From the NCBI GenBank assembly GCA_004352715.1, contig SCFE01000016.1:2325331-2389330 (forward strand): DNA of 64,000 nt, in the 5' to 3' direction. Position 1 is the stretch's first letter. Each line of letters opens with the position of its first letter. Shown one piece after another: positions 47,210 through 57,689 of the stretch. The notes below the pieces were generated by a model that ran no database searches, was not told where the DNA came from, and saw only the letters and a list, made by a program, of their open reading frames with translations. Source of the stretch: Hofstenia miamia. Taxonomy: Eukaryota; Xenacoelomorpha; Acoela. Both the position numbers and the translations under genes were made by a program.

Positions 47210-47421
47210 ATTTTTAAGAAAAACGATCCTTCAATTGCCACTAATTATCGACCAATTTCAATTACTTCTCCAATAAGTAAAATATTCGAAAGATTATTGC
47301 ATAACCAAATAATTNATTTTTAAGAAAAACGATCCTTCAATTGCCACTAATTATCGACCAATTTCAATTACTTCTCCAGTAAGTAAAATATTCGAAAGAT
47401 TATTGCATAACCAAATAATTG
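47210..47421. repeat. 106-bp direct duplication around an n at 47315
   Basis: 47210-47315 and 47316-47421 are identical except for one base, with n at the join, inside the RT. An unmerged contig overlap. Removing one copy would restore a continuous reading frame, which supports the artefact view. Confidence 0.85.
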
Positions 47422-48070
47422 AACATTTTAATAAGTATAATTTATTATCGAACACCCAATTTGGATTTCGCAAAAATTTTTCAACAACTGATGCACTATT
47501 ACATGCTACTGAAAAATGGAGAGCATCCCTCGATTCTAATAAATTTGTAGCTATAGCTTGTTTAGATCTCTCAAAAGCCTTTGATTCGATTAATCACAAT
47601 ATACTTATTGAAAAACTATCTTACTTCGGATTTTCTTGTAATAGTAAGCAATTGATAACTAATTACCTTAACCAAAGATTCCAGAGAGTTAATTTAACCG
47701 ATATTTTTTCTGATTGGTTACTGTTTTACAATGGGGTGCCTCAAGGAACTATTCTAGGTCCTCTTCTTTTTAGTATTTATGTAAATGACAAGCAGTCAAT
47801 AACTAATTGCAATCTAATTCAATATGCCGATGACACCTGCATCTTCAGCTATAATACATCAATGCACTCAGCAGTGGAATCAATAGAATTCAATTGCAAC
47901 AAATTGTCAAAATATTTTTCAATGCATAAGGTGATAATTAAGAAAGCTAAGACGGAATTTTGTATTTTACAGCGCAATAAAATTAACTACGATGTTTCCA
48001 AAATTACTTTGAAAATTAATAATGTTAATGTACACATTAACATAACTGTTAGAAAACTAGCTATAGGTAT

Positions 48071-48097
48071 AAGATAAGATAAGATAAGAGATTCTAT
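48071..48097 (-). mobile_element. 27-bp LINE-tail insertion inside the RT
   Basis: The segment is AAGATAAGATAAGATAAGAG plus ATTCTAT, the reverse complement of the last bases of the LINE itself (48808-48834). It interrupts GCTATAGGTAT|AAAAAGTATGAC, which is continuous in the reverse copy (near 45040). It looks like an insertion of only the 3' terminus of another LINE copy. Confidence 0.75.
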
Positions 48098-48592
48098 AAA
48101 AAGTATGACACTAGTAGTTAAGCAGTTGCCACCTTGTGCAATTATACAATTCTTCCATGTTTTATCATGAGCCACCTTAATTATGCAAACATTTTATTTA
48201 CTGATTTAAGTGATGTGCTTTATAAAAAACTTGACATTCAATTAAAATGCGCACTGAATATCTCTGCAAAAAATTCATCGAAAACTAAACATTACATTTC
48301 TAGGTCAATTCTCTTTCCAAAACAACTCGTCGTTTTGATTACCTTGCTAACATTTTTCAAACTATGAAAAAATCTACCGCCTTATAATTAAATTAAATTC
48401 TCGGGATTTGCGCATAAACAGAATTCAAGATCTAAAGTTTTTACATGTGTTAAGAATAAGAAAAAAGTTTTAAAGAAATCTTTTATTAATGTTGCAATTC
48501 GAACCAGGAATTCGCTACCTAAAGAAATTAAAAGCATTGAAAAATTTAAACCTTTTAAAAAGAGTTTAAAAATCTTCCTTAAGAAAAAGTAA

Positions 48593-48835
48593 ATTTCAGG
48601 TAGATCATGGTTAGGATTTAAATTTTACAACAATGACTATATGATAACTAGTCACTAAAATAGCAATATAAAGTAATTCATCCATAGCCTGTAAGAATTG
48701 TGACTTTTTGTAATGTATGTTGATTTGTAGATTCGTTATTTTTTTTTGTAATTTATGACGCTATTCAGATAAATTATCAGTTATTGAATTGTAAAAATTT
48801 ATCTGAATATAGAATCTCTTATCTTATCTTATCTA
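48593..48835 (+). repeat. LINE 3' UTR and (TTATC)n tail
   Basis: Matches the reverse copy 44284-44560 in mirror image, including GTGACTTTTTGTAATGTATG and CAGATAAATTATCAGTTATT, and ends in CTTATCTTATCTTATCT. A pentanucleotide tail in place of poly(A) is usual for CR1/L2-type LINEs. Confidence 0.9.
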
Positions 48836-49014
48836 TTTGGGTGTTCTGCTATTTGATCATGTAATAATCGCTCAAATACTTTGCTTATTGGAGAAATAAT
48901 CGAAGTTGATCTATAATTTTTGATGAGTTTGTTTTTCTTAAAAATAGGTGTAATATGAGCAAAATTTAAATAATCCTGAAAGTAATTAGTTTTTGTGTTT
49001 GTTTTTAAAATCAA
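48836..49014 (-). pseudogene. LINE RT N-terminal fragment (reverse)
   Basis: The minus strand gives NYFQDYLNFAHITPIFKKNK, then NYRSTSIISPISKVFERLLHDQIAEH, the RT fingers region, directly abutting the tail of the plus-strand element. It is another truncated copy, inserted or inverted. Confidence 0.8.
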
Positions 49015-50287
49015 TGGAACATTTAATTATTTCAGGGCTTTGTTGATTTGGATCAGAATGTTAACAATGCAATGGGTATTGGTCTGGTTAGAATGTAAGC
49101 AATGCTATTTGGGTTTCCAATTATTAAAACTCTTTACAATTCTATATGATAATGCAACTGTGTTATTTACAAGATGCAAGATTTTACAAATGAATTATAT
49201 CTAACAATATCGCCTACATTTTCGTGCATTTGACTTTTTATTCAGATATCGTATATTTTATGCGGCTACAAACATATTTTAATATCCTTACAACTCAAAT
49301 AAACATTTGAGTAAATTTATTGTTTGCGGTGCGTTTTTCTGACGTCTCTAATATGATAAACAATCTTAATACCAGTTATCATTTTTTTAATTTTATCTTT
49401 TTTGTTAAGTTTAGTTCCATTAATTTGATATACATGTAGATTTGTTCAGTGATACTTAGTTGAAATGATCGATTGCACTGTTAAAACTTACAGGTAACTT
49501 ATACATCACAGGTCTTTAAGTTATCTGAGATTAATCATTGATTCTTCTATACTTTTATTCTTGTTAATACATTTCCTAGTCCTTCCAACTTATTTAAAAA
49601 TAGGATTTGCAATTAAAACCAATAAATTAAAACATCAATTAAGATTAAGGCTGTAAGCAAAGATTGAAAACTTTTCTAAAGTAGTGTATCAAATTAATAG
49701 CAATTGTGGTGCACAATACATTACTTAACACTAAGTGGGATAAGCATGCACTTATCTTAAATGCTTGACAAAGGTGAGGACTCTGTAACTTGTAAATTAT
49801 TCCATTTGCAAATGCATTGAAATCATTGTTGCACTAAAGTTGCTTGATATTTAAAAGCACAGATAGTATGTAATTCAAAAAATACCAAACATCATGTTCC
49901 CATGTTTATGGTTACATATTTTTCTACTTAAAAAGTGAGAAAATAGGATGGTACAACATATAGACAATACCATACACTACANNNNNNNNNNNNNNNNNNN
50001 NNACAGATAGTATGTAATTCAAAAAATACCAAACATCATGTTCCCATGTTTATGGTTACATATTTTTCTACTTAAAAAGTGAGAAAATAGGATGGTACAA
50101 CATATAGACAATACCATACACTACAGTAACACATTTCTTCATGTTTAAAAGTCATTTGAAAGGCAAATAATTATTCATGAAGAGATGGTCTAAGCTTTGA
50201 TGACCAAGCATTTCATGCACTAAAGGAAAAGCATCCCAACAATTCAAATAATAAAATAGATGATGGTCTGTAGATACAGAGCCATTC
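49015..50287. other. Intergenic; contains duplicated contig ends around a 21-N gap
   Basis: No gene seen. Bases 49859-49981 recur exactly at 50003-50125 on either side of N 49982-50002, again an unmerged overlap. Confidence 0.7.
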
Positions 50288-52400
50288 ATGATAAACAAAG
50301 ACACTCTGATTAAATGTGTGAAAAACGTTTCCAGGTATTCTGCTGCTGGCATCTCTAAACTTTATGTTTCCCATCTGATTAATGCATTGCAATGCCCAAC
50401 ATCTGAAAATGGTGACAAGGCAATTGCATCTGCGTTCGAAGTAATCAACTGTTTAATTTCTGGTAATGCTCTTGATGAAATTGCACCATATCTTTGTGGA
50501 ACTAATCTTTTTGCATTGAAGAAAAAGGACGGCGGAATTCGCCCATTTGCTGTGGAAGAAGTTCTTCGAAGATTGATTGCCAAATGTTTATGTCAATTGT
50601 AAAGGAATAGGGCAGCTGCTCATTTTTCTCCACTTCAAGTAGGTGTAGGCATTAAGGAGGTTGTGAAGCGGTCATCCATGCTTTGAATGGATTGGTGGAA
50701 ACTGTTGGATCAAAGACAAATTTAGATTTCTCCAGGTAGACATCAAAAATGCATTTAACAGTCTTAATCGTTCAGCAATACTTTCTCAGGCTAAACTTCA
50801 TTTTCCACAGTTATATCCTTGGGTCTATTTTTGTTACTGCCAGCCTTCTCAATTGAAACTTGGATCACAATCCTTGCTTTCAGTTTGCGGAGTTCAACAA
50901 TGTGATCCCTTGGCTCCCCTTTTGTTTGCTTTAGCTATTCACCCGATCATTTCTGCTATCAATGATAAATTTCCTGAATTAGCATGCAACGCATGGTATT
51001 TAGATAATGGTTTTCTGGATGGGGACATTCCATCGTTGTGTAAAGTATTTGAGTTTGTGGTGTTATCTATGAAAAAATAAAACTTGGAAATTAGTTTACC
51101 TAAATTTGAAGTATGGTCGCCTAATTGTTTTTTCAGTGCCTTGCCCAAAACAATCAACAGACGAAAAGATGGTCACTCTTGGAGCTCCTATCTCCAAAAT
51201 TTGTCCAAGAGTTCTTTTCGAAACGTGTTTCAAAGTCCATTGAAATTATGAATGACATAAAATTACTTGAAGACCCACAGTTGGAATTGATTCTGTTGAG
51301 GAGCTGGGCTTCACTACCTAAGATATATTTTTGTTTAAGAACTTCTAATCCCACAACAGTTACAGCAGAACTTGAAGAATTTGATTCAGCAGTTCATTAG
51401 TTTCTAGAAAGTATAGCAGGTTTAGTTGTTTCTGTGTCACAAAGACTACAGGCATCTTTGCCAATTTCTAAAGGAGGTCTTGGATTACCACTAGTATCAA
51501 CATTTGCTTCTGCTGCGTTCTTGGGGTCATATGTGGACAACAAAGAAATCTGTAAACAGATTGTTCCCATTGATCATTATGTTTACTCTGTGCCACATCA
51601 ACGTGCAAGAACTTTCTAGCAAAGGACTAGCGTTGTCTGAAATGCCTTTACACTGGCCCAAAAGCACAGAAGTCTATTTGTTCACTTTTAGAGCAAGTTA
51701 GTTGTTTATCCTCCAGTTTGTCTTCCTCGCAATAAAGCAAGACTTCTCTTGTTCCATACCAGTAAGTGAGGATTGGTTGGTTGCGATTCTCTTGAAAGCA
51801 CTTCGTCTTCCCTTGCTCCTGCTGAATTCCAAATTTTGCTTTGTTATCGTTCTAGCATCCCCTTAATTGATGATGACAAAAAATGTCCAAATACTGTAAG
51901 CCTTTAGATTTATTCGGTAATCATGCTATGTTATGCGCAGTTGATGGTGAAAGAATTGTGCGTCATGATCGACTCAGGGACGCTATTTTTGCAACTGCGT
52001 CTAAATGTGCTTTGTCTCCTGTTCTTGAAAAGTCTAACCTTACTTAGTTTCGTGCTCGTCCTTTGGACGTGACTGTAATTAGTTCACTGCAGCCTTTGAT
52101 TGTTTCTCTTGTGGGTACTAATGATGATAATGCTCTGGAAGTTTCAGACAACCGAAAGCTTACTAAATAGCAGAATCATGTTCAGCTGCTGGTTCATACC
52201 ACTAATAGTGGAAGCTCTAGGAGGATGTCACCAATTGCTATCAAAGTTTTTTTTGTGTTCTGTCAGAAATGCCTCTTGCGATCTGAATAGGATTTCTACA
52301 TATTTTGTCTAGCAATTATCAGTAATTTTACAGAGGGGAAATGGTACACTTCTATTATCAAGATATTGGGGTTAAGTTTCGAGCAATTCATTTCTAATCT
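50288..52400 (+). pseudogene. Decayed non-LTR-type RT with C-terminal zinc/nuclease region
   Basis: The N-terminal frame (50288-50602) has SKLYVSHLINALQCPTSENG and LFALKKKDGGIRPFAVEEVL followed by RRLIAKCL, the RPxAVxEVLRRL block of a widespread invertebrate RT family. Then, in shifted frames: motif A VDIKNAFNSLNRS, motif B CGVQQCDPLAPLLFALAIHP, motif C YLDN (YLDD expected), PISKGGLGLPLVSTFASAAF, then a C-x2-C...FGNHAMLC zinc-binding segment with VRHDRLRDAIF, and RARPLDVTVISSLQPL. In related proteins RPxD...DV is part of a restriction-like nuclease; here the middle is deleted. LGGCHQLL and VILQRGNGTLLL end it. Many stops; dead. Confidence 0.75.
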
Positions 52401-52576
52401 GTGACACAAGCTCATTAAATAGCATCCCAGTCATTGTACAAGTCTTCCAGCATCGATCACACAAAAAATCATTGTAATGTTAATTTTATATGTATTGATT
52501 TTTGTTCTTTATAAAAAACAATATTAAATTTGGTGATTCTTAACCCTTTATTTGGCACTGTTAGTAGTAGAAGAGA
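52401..52576. other. Spacer
   Basis: AT-rich, with no gene. Confidence 0.4.
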
Positions 52577-52779
52577 CTTCCTTCCCTTCCCACTTTTTTC
52601 TGATTGGTTGAGAGGTGGCTCGTAGCCCGTCTCACTTTTTTGTGATTGGTCGAGAGGGGTGGCATTTGACCTGAGTGTTGTGGATATTGGCGGGGGGTGT
52701 TTTACTGACGTCATAATGTGTTGACTGATTCAACAAGTTGGTCTATATATTCACCCAAATTATCAGATAAAATCATTAT
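52577..52779 (+). promoter_or_regulatory. RNA polymerase II promoter with CCAAT, CRE, TATA and initiator
   Basis: Two direct repeats (CACTTTTTTCTGATTGGTTG near 52587, CACTTTTTTGTGATTGGTCG near 52639) each hold an inverted CCAAT box (ATTGG). A perfect cAMP-response/bZIP palindrome TGACGTCA lies at 52706-52713, TATATA at 52745-52750, and an initiator-like TCATTA at 52774, about 30 bases after the TATA. The start codon follows at 52809. Such spacing is unlikely by chance in AT-rich DNA. Cellular or transposon/viral promoters are both possible. Confidence 0.65.
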
Positions 52780-52808
52780 TTTTATTCTACGCAAATTCAC
52801 TTTTGGCA

Positions 52809-53026
52809 ATGTCTGTTGAAACATTAGTATCTGGTTCACTTGGCAATCTATTTGATGAGCTATGTACAACTCCACCACCAGCCTCCAACTATAATCCGTT
52901 AACACAAGAGATGATGATCGCACCGCCTGCACCTGTAAAAGAAAAACGCAAAGCCTCCCACAAACAAAAACGTCCTGCACTTAATAATAATGTCATTGTC
53001 TTACCCAACACAAAGGTACAAGAAGA
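52809..53026 (+). CDS. Unknown protein, 5' part only (cut by gap)
   Basis: The ATG at 52809 is the first after the promoter. The 70-odd residues begin SVETLVSGSLGNLFDELCTT, continue with a proline-rich stretch (PPPASNYNP) and MIAPPAPVKE, then a basic cluster (KRKASHKQKRP, nuclear-signal-like), then NNNVIVLPNTKVQE. The frame runs into N at 53027. AAG|GTACAA at 53013-53021 could be a splice donor. The acidic/proline-rich start plus basic patch suggests a nuclear regulatory or viral/transposon protein, but I do not recognise the family. Sequence after the gap (54027-54071) in this frame need not belong to it. Confidence 0.5.
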
Positions 53027-54026
53027 NNNNNNNNNNNNNNNNNNNNNNNNNNNNNNNNNNNNNNNNNNNNNNNNNNNNNNNNNNNNNNNNNNNNNNNNNN
53101 NNNNNNNNNNNNNNNNNNNNNNNNNNNNNNNNNNNNNNNNNNNNNNNNNNNNNNNNNNNNNNNNNNNNNNNNNNNNNNNNNNNNNNNNNNNNNNNNNNNN
53201 NNNNNNNNNNNNNNNNNNNNNNNNNNNNNNNNNNNNNNNNNNNNNNNNNNNNNNNNNNNNNNNNNNNNNNNNNNNNNNNNNNNNNNNNNNNNNNNNNNNN
53301 NNNNNNNNNNNNNNNNNNNNNNNNNNNNNNNNNNNNNNNNNNNNNNNNNNNNNNNNNNNNNNNNNNNNNNNNNNNNNNNNNNNNNNNNNNNNNNNNNNNN
53401 NNNNNNNNNNNNNNNNNNNNNNNNNNNNNNNNNNNNNNNNNNNNNNNNNNNNNNNNNNNNNNNNNNNNNNNNNNNNNNNNNNNNNNNNNNNNNNNNNNNN
53501 NNNNNNNNNNNNNNNNNNNNNNNNNNNNNNNNNNNNNNNNNNNNNNNNNNNNNNNNNNNNNNNNNNNNNNNNNNNNNNNNNNNNNNNNNNNNNNNNNNNN
53601 NNNNNNNNNNNNNNNNNNNNNNNNNNNNNNNNNNNNNNNNNNNNNNNNNNNNNNNNNNNNNNNNNNNNNNNNNNNNNNNNNNNNNNNNNNNNNNNNNNNN
53701 NNNNNNNNNNNNNNNNNNNNNNNNNNNNNNNNNNNNNNNNNNNNNNNNNNNNNNNNNNNNNNNNNNNNNNNNNNNNNNNNNNNNNNNNNNNNNNNNNNNN
53801 NNNNNNNNNNNNNNNNNNNNNNNNNNNNNNNNNNNNNNNNNNNNNNNNNNNNNNNNNNNNNNNNNNNNNNNNNNNNNNNNNNNNNNNNNNNNNNNNNNNN
53901 NNNNNNNNNNNNNNNNNNNNNNNNNNNNNNNNNNNNNNNNNNNNNNNNNNNNNNNNNNNNNNNNNNNNNNNNNNNNNNNNNNNNNNNNNNNNNNNNNNNN
54001 NNNNNNNNNNNNNNNNNNNNNNNNNN
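53027..54026. other. Assembly gap (1000 N)
   Basis: Gap of unknown size. The unknown gene enters from the left and the gag-protease relic from the right, so it hides the bodies of both. Confidence 0.99.
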
Positions 54027-54059
54027 AAGAGTCTTGATTCAAACATAACTCTCAACAGC

Positions 54060-55880
54060 ACTCATCACTGATTATAGAAGCAGCAGCTCTGGTATCAATA
54101 GTGGTGTTAAAGATGTTGTCATTCATCTCAACAGGTATCAAATTTTTTCTTATCAACTGGGTGATCACTAGGATATTTTGTGCACGTTTTAAGGGAGGCA
54201 GTGCTCCAGTTAATTTAAATCCTGTGATGTAGTTGGGTTGTCAGGTTCCAAGTTGACAAAGTTGTCAACACACAGAGACTCATTTGGCTCCTCAATAATG
54301 AAGCCTTCTCCATCTGCAATGAGCTGTACCTTAGCCTTACATTGAGACTTAAGATGTCCTTTTTCCCTGCAAGTAAAACATCATATAGAGGATAAGTCTT
54401 GGCAATTGTGGGCCTCCTTGTTTCTCCTTGTTTCGAAATTCTTTGTACTGGACACACCTGATAGATTAGTGATATCATTGTTAATTCTCTGAGAATTCTG
54501 CAGCATATAAACTACACTGATAGCCTTTCTGATGATTTCATGGAGGCTATCTTCAGGGTCGCATCTAACCTCCAACTGATTCCTGATAGATGGAGGAAAA
54601 CCTTGGCAGATATAAGAAAACAAATCGTGTTGTGAATACTCTCTGGAGAGGCTACTTAATCAAAACAATCACTTGACCTGAGTCATGTAATTTCTTATAT
54701 CGTCAACAAATTTGAAGGACATGTTGTATAGTAATGTCTTGTATTGATGTTTAATGTGTGGTGCCTGGTAATGATCTTCAAAGAACCCAATCAGCAGCTG
54801 ATAATCAGTTTTAATGCCATGATTGAGCATCATATATTGGTTATATGCCAATCCACTGAGGGAAACTGTGAAACTGCTGACTCTTGTGAATTCTTATGTT
54901 GCTTCATTGTTAACTCAAACAGGAAGAACCATTCGTAGAATGATTGCAACACAGCATCAATTTGTCCATACCAGCTTTTCCAGGAAGTGGGCTGGTATCA
55001 CTTACATGTTCCTTAAGTGTGGGCACTACCACAGTGCTTACTGGATCAGGCAATGACTGCACATACCTGGTTTGAGGGGTGGCTCTGGTGGTCAAAGTAG
55101 ATACTTGCATAATAGCAGACTGTGTGAACATAGGTTGACTACTAGAAGAGCTGGTGCAACACAGAACAGAGTTAGGGATCTCCTGGGAGCCTCTGAACAG
55201 AGGAGCAGTTGGAGGGGGATGGCTTGCACCCACTAACTGGACCACTTGGCCAATGATCCTCTTGGCTAACTTGTCCAATGCTTCATTAAGTGCAGCATGA
55301 GTAACATACTTGTCATTTCTCTGTGACAGTGCCTCCTCTTTGGAGGCAAGTTGTTGACAGCACTTTTCAATTCATGAATTTGCAATTTCAGGGCAATGGT
55401 TGACTCCAGCATCTTCCATTCCATCCTCTGGTATGCCACATGTTGTGTGTTGATTTTGGCCTGAGGAGACTCCATGTGGTGTTTGCTTTCCATCCTCAAG
55501 GCTACTTTTTGTAATAGAGCCTCCTTCAAATGATCAATTTCTGTGAGGTGCACATCAAACTGGGGCGTTGACTGATCATTGACACTAACATAACTGTGAG
55601 GATGAAGGGGAATTGGAGGAGCATTCTGGGTGTTCAAAACGCAGGACAAATTTTGATGATATGCTGGGCTCATTGCACTTGCATCACTGTAAGGGATGGT
55701 CACGGCATTCTGATCCATCCTTTGTGTGATCAGAGTGGGAGAAGTAGGTTGAGAAAAGTTAAGTAATGATCCAATGGTACAAGGGGTAATGTCCAGGTTA
55801 CCAACACTTGTACAGGGGATGCTCTGAATTGGAGAAGTCCCAAAAGTAGGAGAGTAAGTAACAGTATGACTGGAATCCAT
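54060..55880 (-). pseudogene. LTR-retrotransposon gag and protease relic
   Basis: From the ATG at 55880 a 204-codon frame reads a Ser/Pro/Gln-rich start and a helical segment (LKEALLQKVALRMESKHHM). It is continued in other frames by LDKLAKRIIGQVVQLVGASH, a capsid-like part (LLIGFFEDHYQAPHIKHQYK; FSYICQGFPPSIRNQLEVRC) and the zinc knuckle CFTCREKGHLKSQC (54380-54339), an exact C-x2-C-x4-H-x4-C. Then comes a protease active-site segment FNTTIDTRAAASIIS (near 54090), where DTRA replaces DTGA. RT and integrase would lie in the gap. Several frameshifts and the protease change show it is dead. Order and knuckle fit Ty3/gypsy-like elements. Confidence 0.8.
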
Positions 55881-56289
55881 ACTAACTTAAAGAACAAAAC
55901 AATAATTTCTAGAACTGACAGTGGGGAGCACTTCCACACACACAGAAGAAAAACACAACTCAAAGAGGTAACAACAATTAACAGACCAAATTGGGGAAAT
56001 GAACACGGCAGTATTTGGTAATAAATACAACACATCAAAGCACTAAGAAAGTAAAACAAAACCAGAAATTTAACAATTGACATCAGCCAAATAAGACGCA
56101 CTAAGGGCTTCGTTGCCATCCTTCAAGGGTGAGGAAGTTAATGAATACATCAATAGGTGAACTTACTCTGAAGTCTTACAGTGATCAGGGGAAACAACTA
56201 TCCCAGCTGATATGCACCAAAATGAAAACCAACTAACAACCAAACCATTGAAAGAGAACAACAAGATTAAATAGTTATCACATCAGTGT
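55881..56289 (-). other. Leader region upstream of gag
   Basis: Between the presumed LTR end and the gag ATG. No coding role; a reverse hydrophobic frame (56119-55730) overlaps gag and is chance. Confidence 0.4.
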
Positions 56290-57056
56290 CCTGTCACAGT
56301 TGCCATGTAGAATCATGGGCTGGTGGGGTAACTTAACTAGAAACCCCTTTACAGTACAGCCACAATTCCAAGAAATAGAATAGCATAGAACTTATAACTT
56401 ATAGATGTAACATTGGTAATTCATCCGAGTAACAAACTACTTTAGGTAAAATCCAAGATGGCCAATTCATATGGCTTCCAGCCAAAGCAAAGTATCCAGA
56501 AGTAAAGTGCTTAACCTATTGACTGGTGCTACCCTATTTGTCTCACTTTTTAATTTCTATCTCAAAAATACAGAATCTCATTTTCATTGTTATCTCTCAG
56601 CTCACTATTAAATAATCTGTAATTGCCAGATATTCGTGCTAGCCAACAGCATGGTATCATCACAGTGTTAGGTTGTATAAGTGCATGTACGTGTTGAATT
56701 ACGAATGAGAGGTTTATTATTTCCATACATCTAACCATATATGTAACTTAATGGGTCCACAATTCGGACTGGATAATCAAAAGACCTCCAGAAGCAACTT
56801 GTCGCCCCATGCTAGTGAAAGCACTCCTGAATTGTTGCTGATCTTAAGCAATAGTTTTCATAAAGATATAATACAAAAAAAAATACAATAGTAAAAACAG
56901 CAGTTGAGAGTAGATAAAATCTATTAAATGTTCTCTTCAGGTCTCTCAGGTTTTATACAAGATTTGAGTTATTACCTGCCTTTGTTTACAAAATCAGTTT
57001 AAACATAATCAGTCGCCATGTAGAATTGGTGGCTGGTAGGGTAACTTAACTAGAAA
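56290..57056 (-). repeat. Possible LTR 3' ends and primer-binding sites, two related copies
   Basis: In reverse complement, GTTTCTAGTTAAGTTACCCC...GATTCTACA|TGGCAACTGTGACAGG (56350-56293) ends in CA followed by TGG, the form of an LTR end next to a tRNA primer site, placed correctly upstream of gag. A related end, GTTTCTAGTTAAGTTACCCT...AATTCTACA|TGGCGACTG, lies at about 57053-57010. The sequence between them is not itself repeated, so the copies may belong to two elements or a nested insertion. LTR starts were not identified. Confidence 0.45.
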
Positions 57057-57689
57057 CTTAATTGACTTGCAGAAAGTTAACAATAGCAACCTGAGATCGA
57101 AATAAATGCTGACGTCCTGGTGACGTAAAAGTACAGAATAATTCTTAAAGAATAAAATCGAAAAAGTCCCCGAGCAGCTCTACATTACTGCTCAGTTGCT
57201 AGTACATGAGAATCTGTCTTAGAACAACAAAAATAATTACAGTCAATGCTAACTTCAGAAAATCTTGAATAATAAAACTATTACTTTGTAAGATGAATTT
57301 CTTGAAAATCATCTGAACAATAAAGAGACAGTGAATTCTGCAAAATTTAGCAAATATTTTTTAATGGTTGTTTTATTTTTAGGTATTTACATTAAATTTA
57401 ACACTTTTATCTAAAAATATTTAAATATAAATTTTAGTGAAAATCCCCCATGATATTTTACATTTGTAAATTGACATTTTTAGAATTACTAAGAATTTAG
57501 CTATTAATTTAAATTCAAAAAGATTTAGATTACGCATTTCAATTTCTCTATTAGAGTAAAATAGGAAGATATTTTTGTAATTATGTAGTATATACATTTG
57601 GTACAATGCAATATAATTCGTTGTTTTCTGCAATTACACATATACTCTAAATTTTAATTTTTTTAATTATCAAGTACTTTTTGAGATTC
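57057..57689. other. AT-rich stretch, possibly LTR then non-coding
   Basis: 57057-57250 (with CCCCGAGCAGCTCTACATTACTG, a G/C-richer island) could be the body of the second LTR-like sequence. The rest is AT-rich without genes. Confidence 0.35.

Larger units (their letters stand above)
46775..48592 (+). pseudogene. LINE ORF2 reverse transcriptase, nearly complete
   Basis: The plus strand gives the pre-RT segment (LIDVIKDQNGNNLTD), fingers (LKSNKSSGPSNIPSWALKM, AHITPIFKKNDPSIATNYRP), then after the artefactual 106-bp duplication LSNTQFGFRKNFSTTDALLH, motif A (ACLDLSKAFDSINHN), motif B (NGVPQGTILGPLLFSIYVND) and motif C (LIQYADDTCIF). All catalytic aspartates are present. A 27-bp insertion (48071-48097) then shifts the frame in the thumb. 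The tail resumes with FINVAIRTRNSLPKEIKSIE and stops at 48592. Non-LTR RTs copy their RNA into the nicked target. This copy is dead through the insertion but otherwise well preserved. Confidence 0.88.
42134..48835 (+). mobile_element. CR1/L2-type LINE, near full length, interrupted
   Basis: In order on the plus strand: an ORF1 with an esterase-like domain (42919-43690), an ORF2 start with a 2A-like peptide and endonuclease (45379-45650), an RT (about 46775-48070) and C-terminal tail (to 48592), a 3' UTR, and a (TTATC)n tail (48818-48834). The order is that of one CR1/L2-superfamily element. Inserted into it are a reverse-strand 3' fragment of the same family (44283-45378) and further fragments at 46088-46640. 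That all plus-strand parts belong to one insertion is my inference; they could be two neighbouring copies. Confidence 0.6.

Noticed and set aside
55730-56119. 129-codon hydrophobic reverse frame resembling a membrane protein
   Set aside because: Overlaps the gag start in another frame and has a Leu/Val/Phe-rich random look; no domain recognised.
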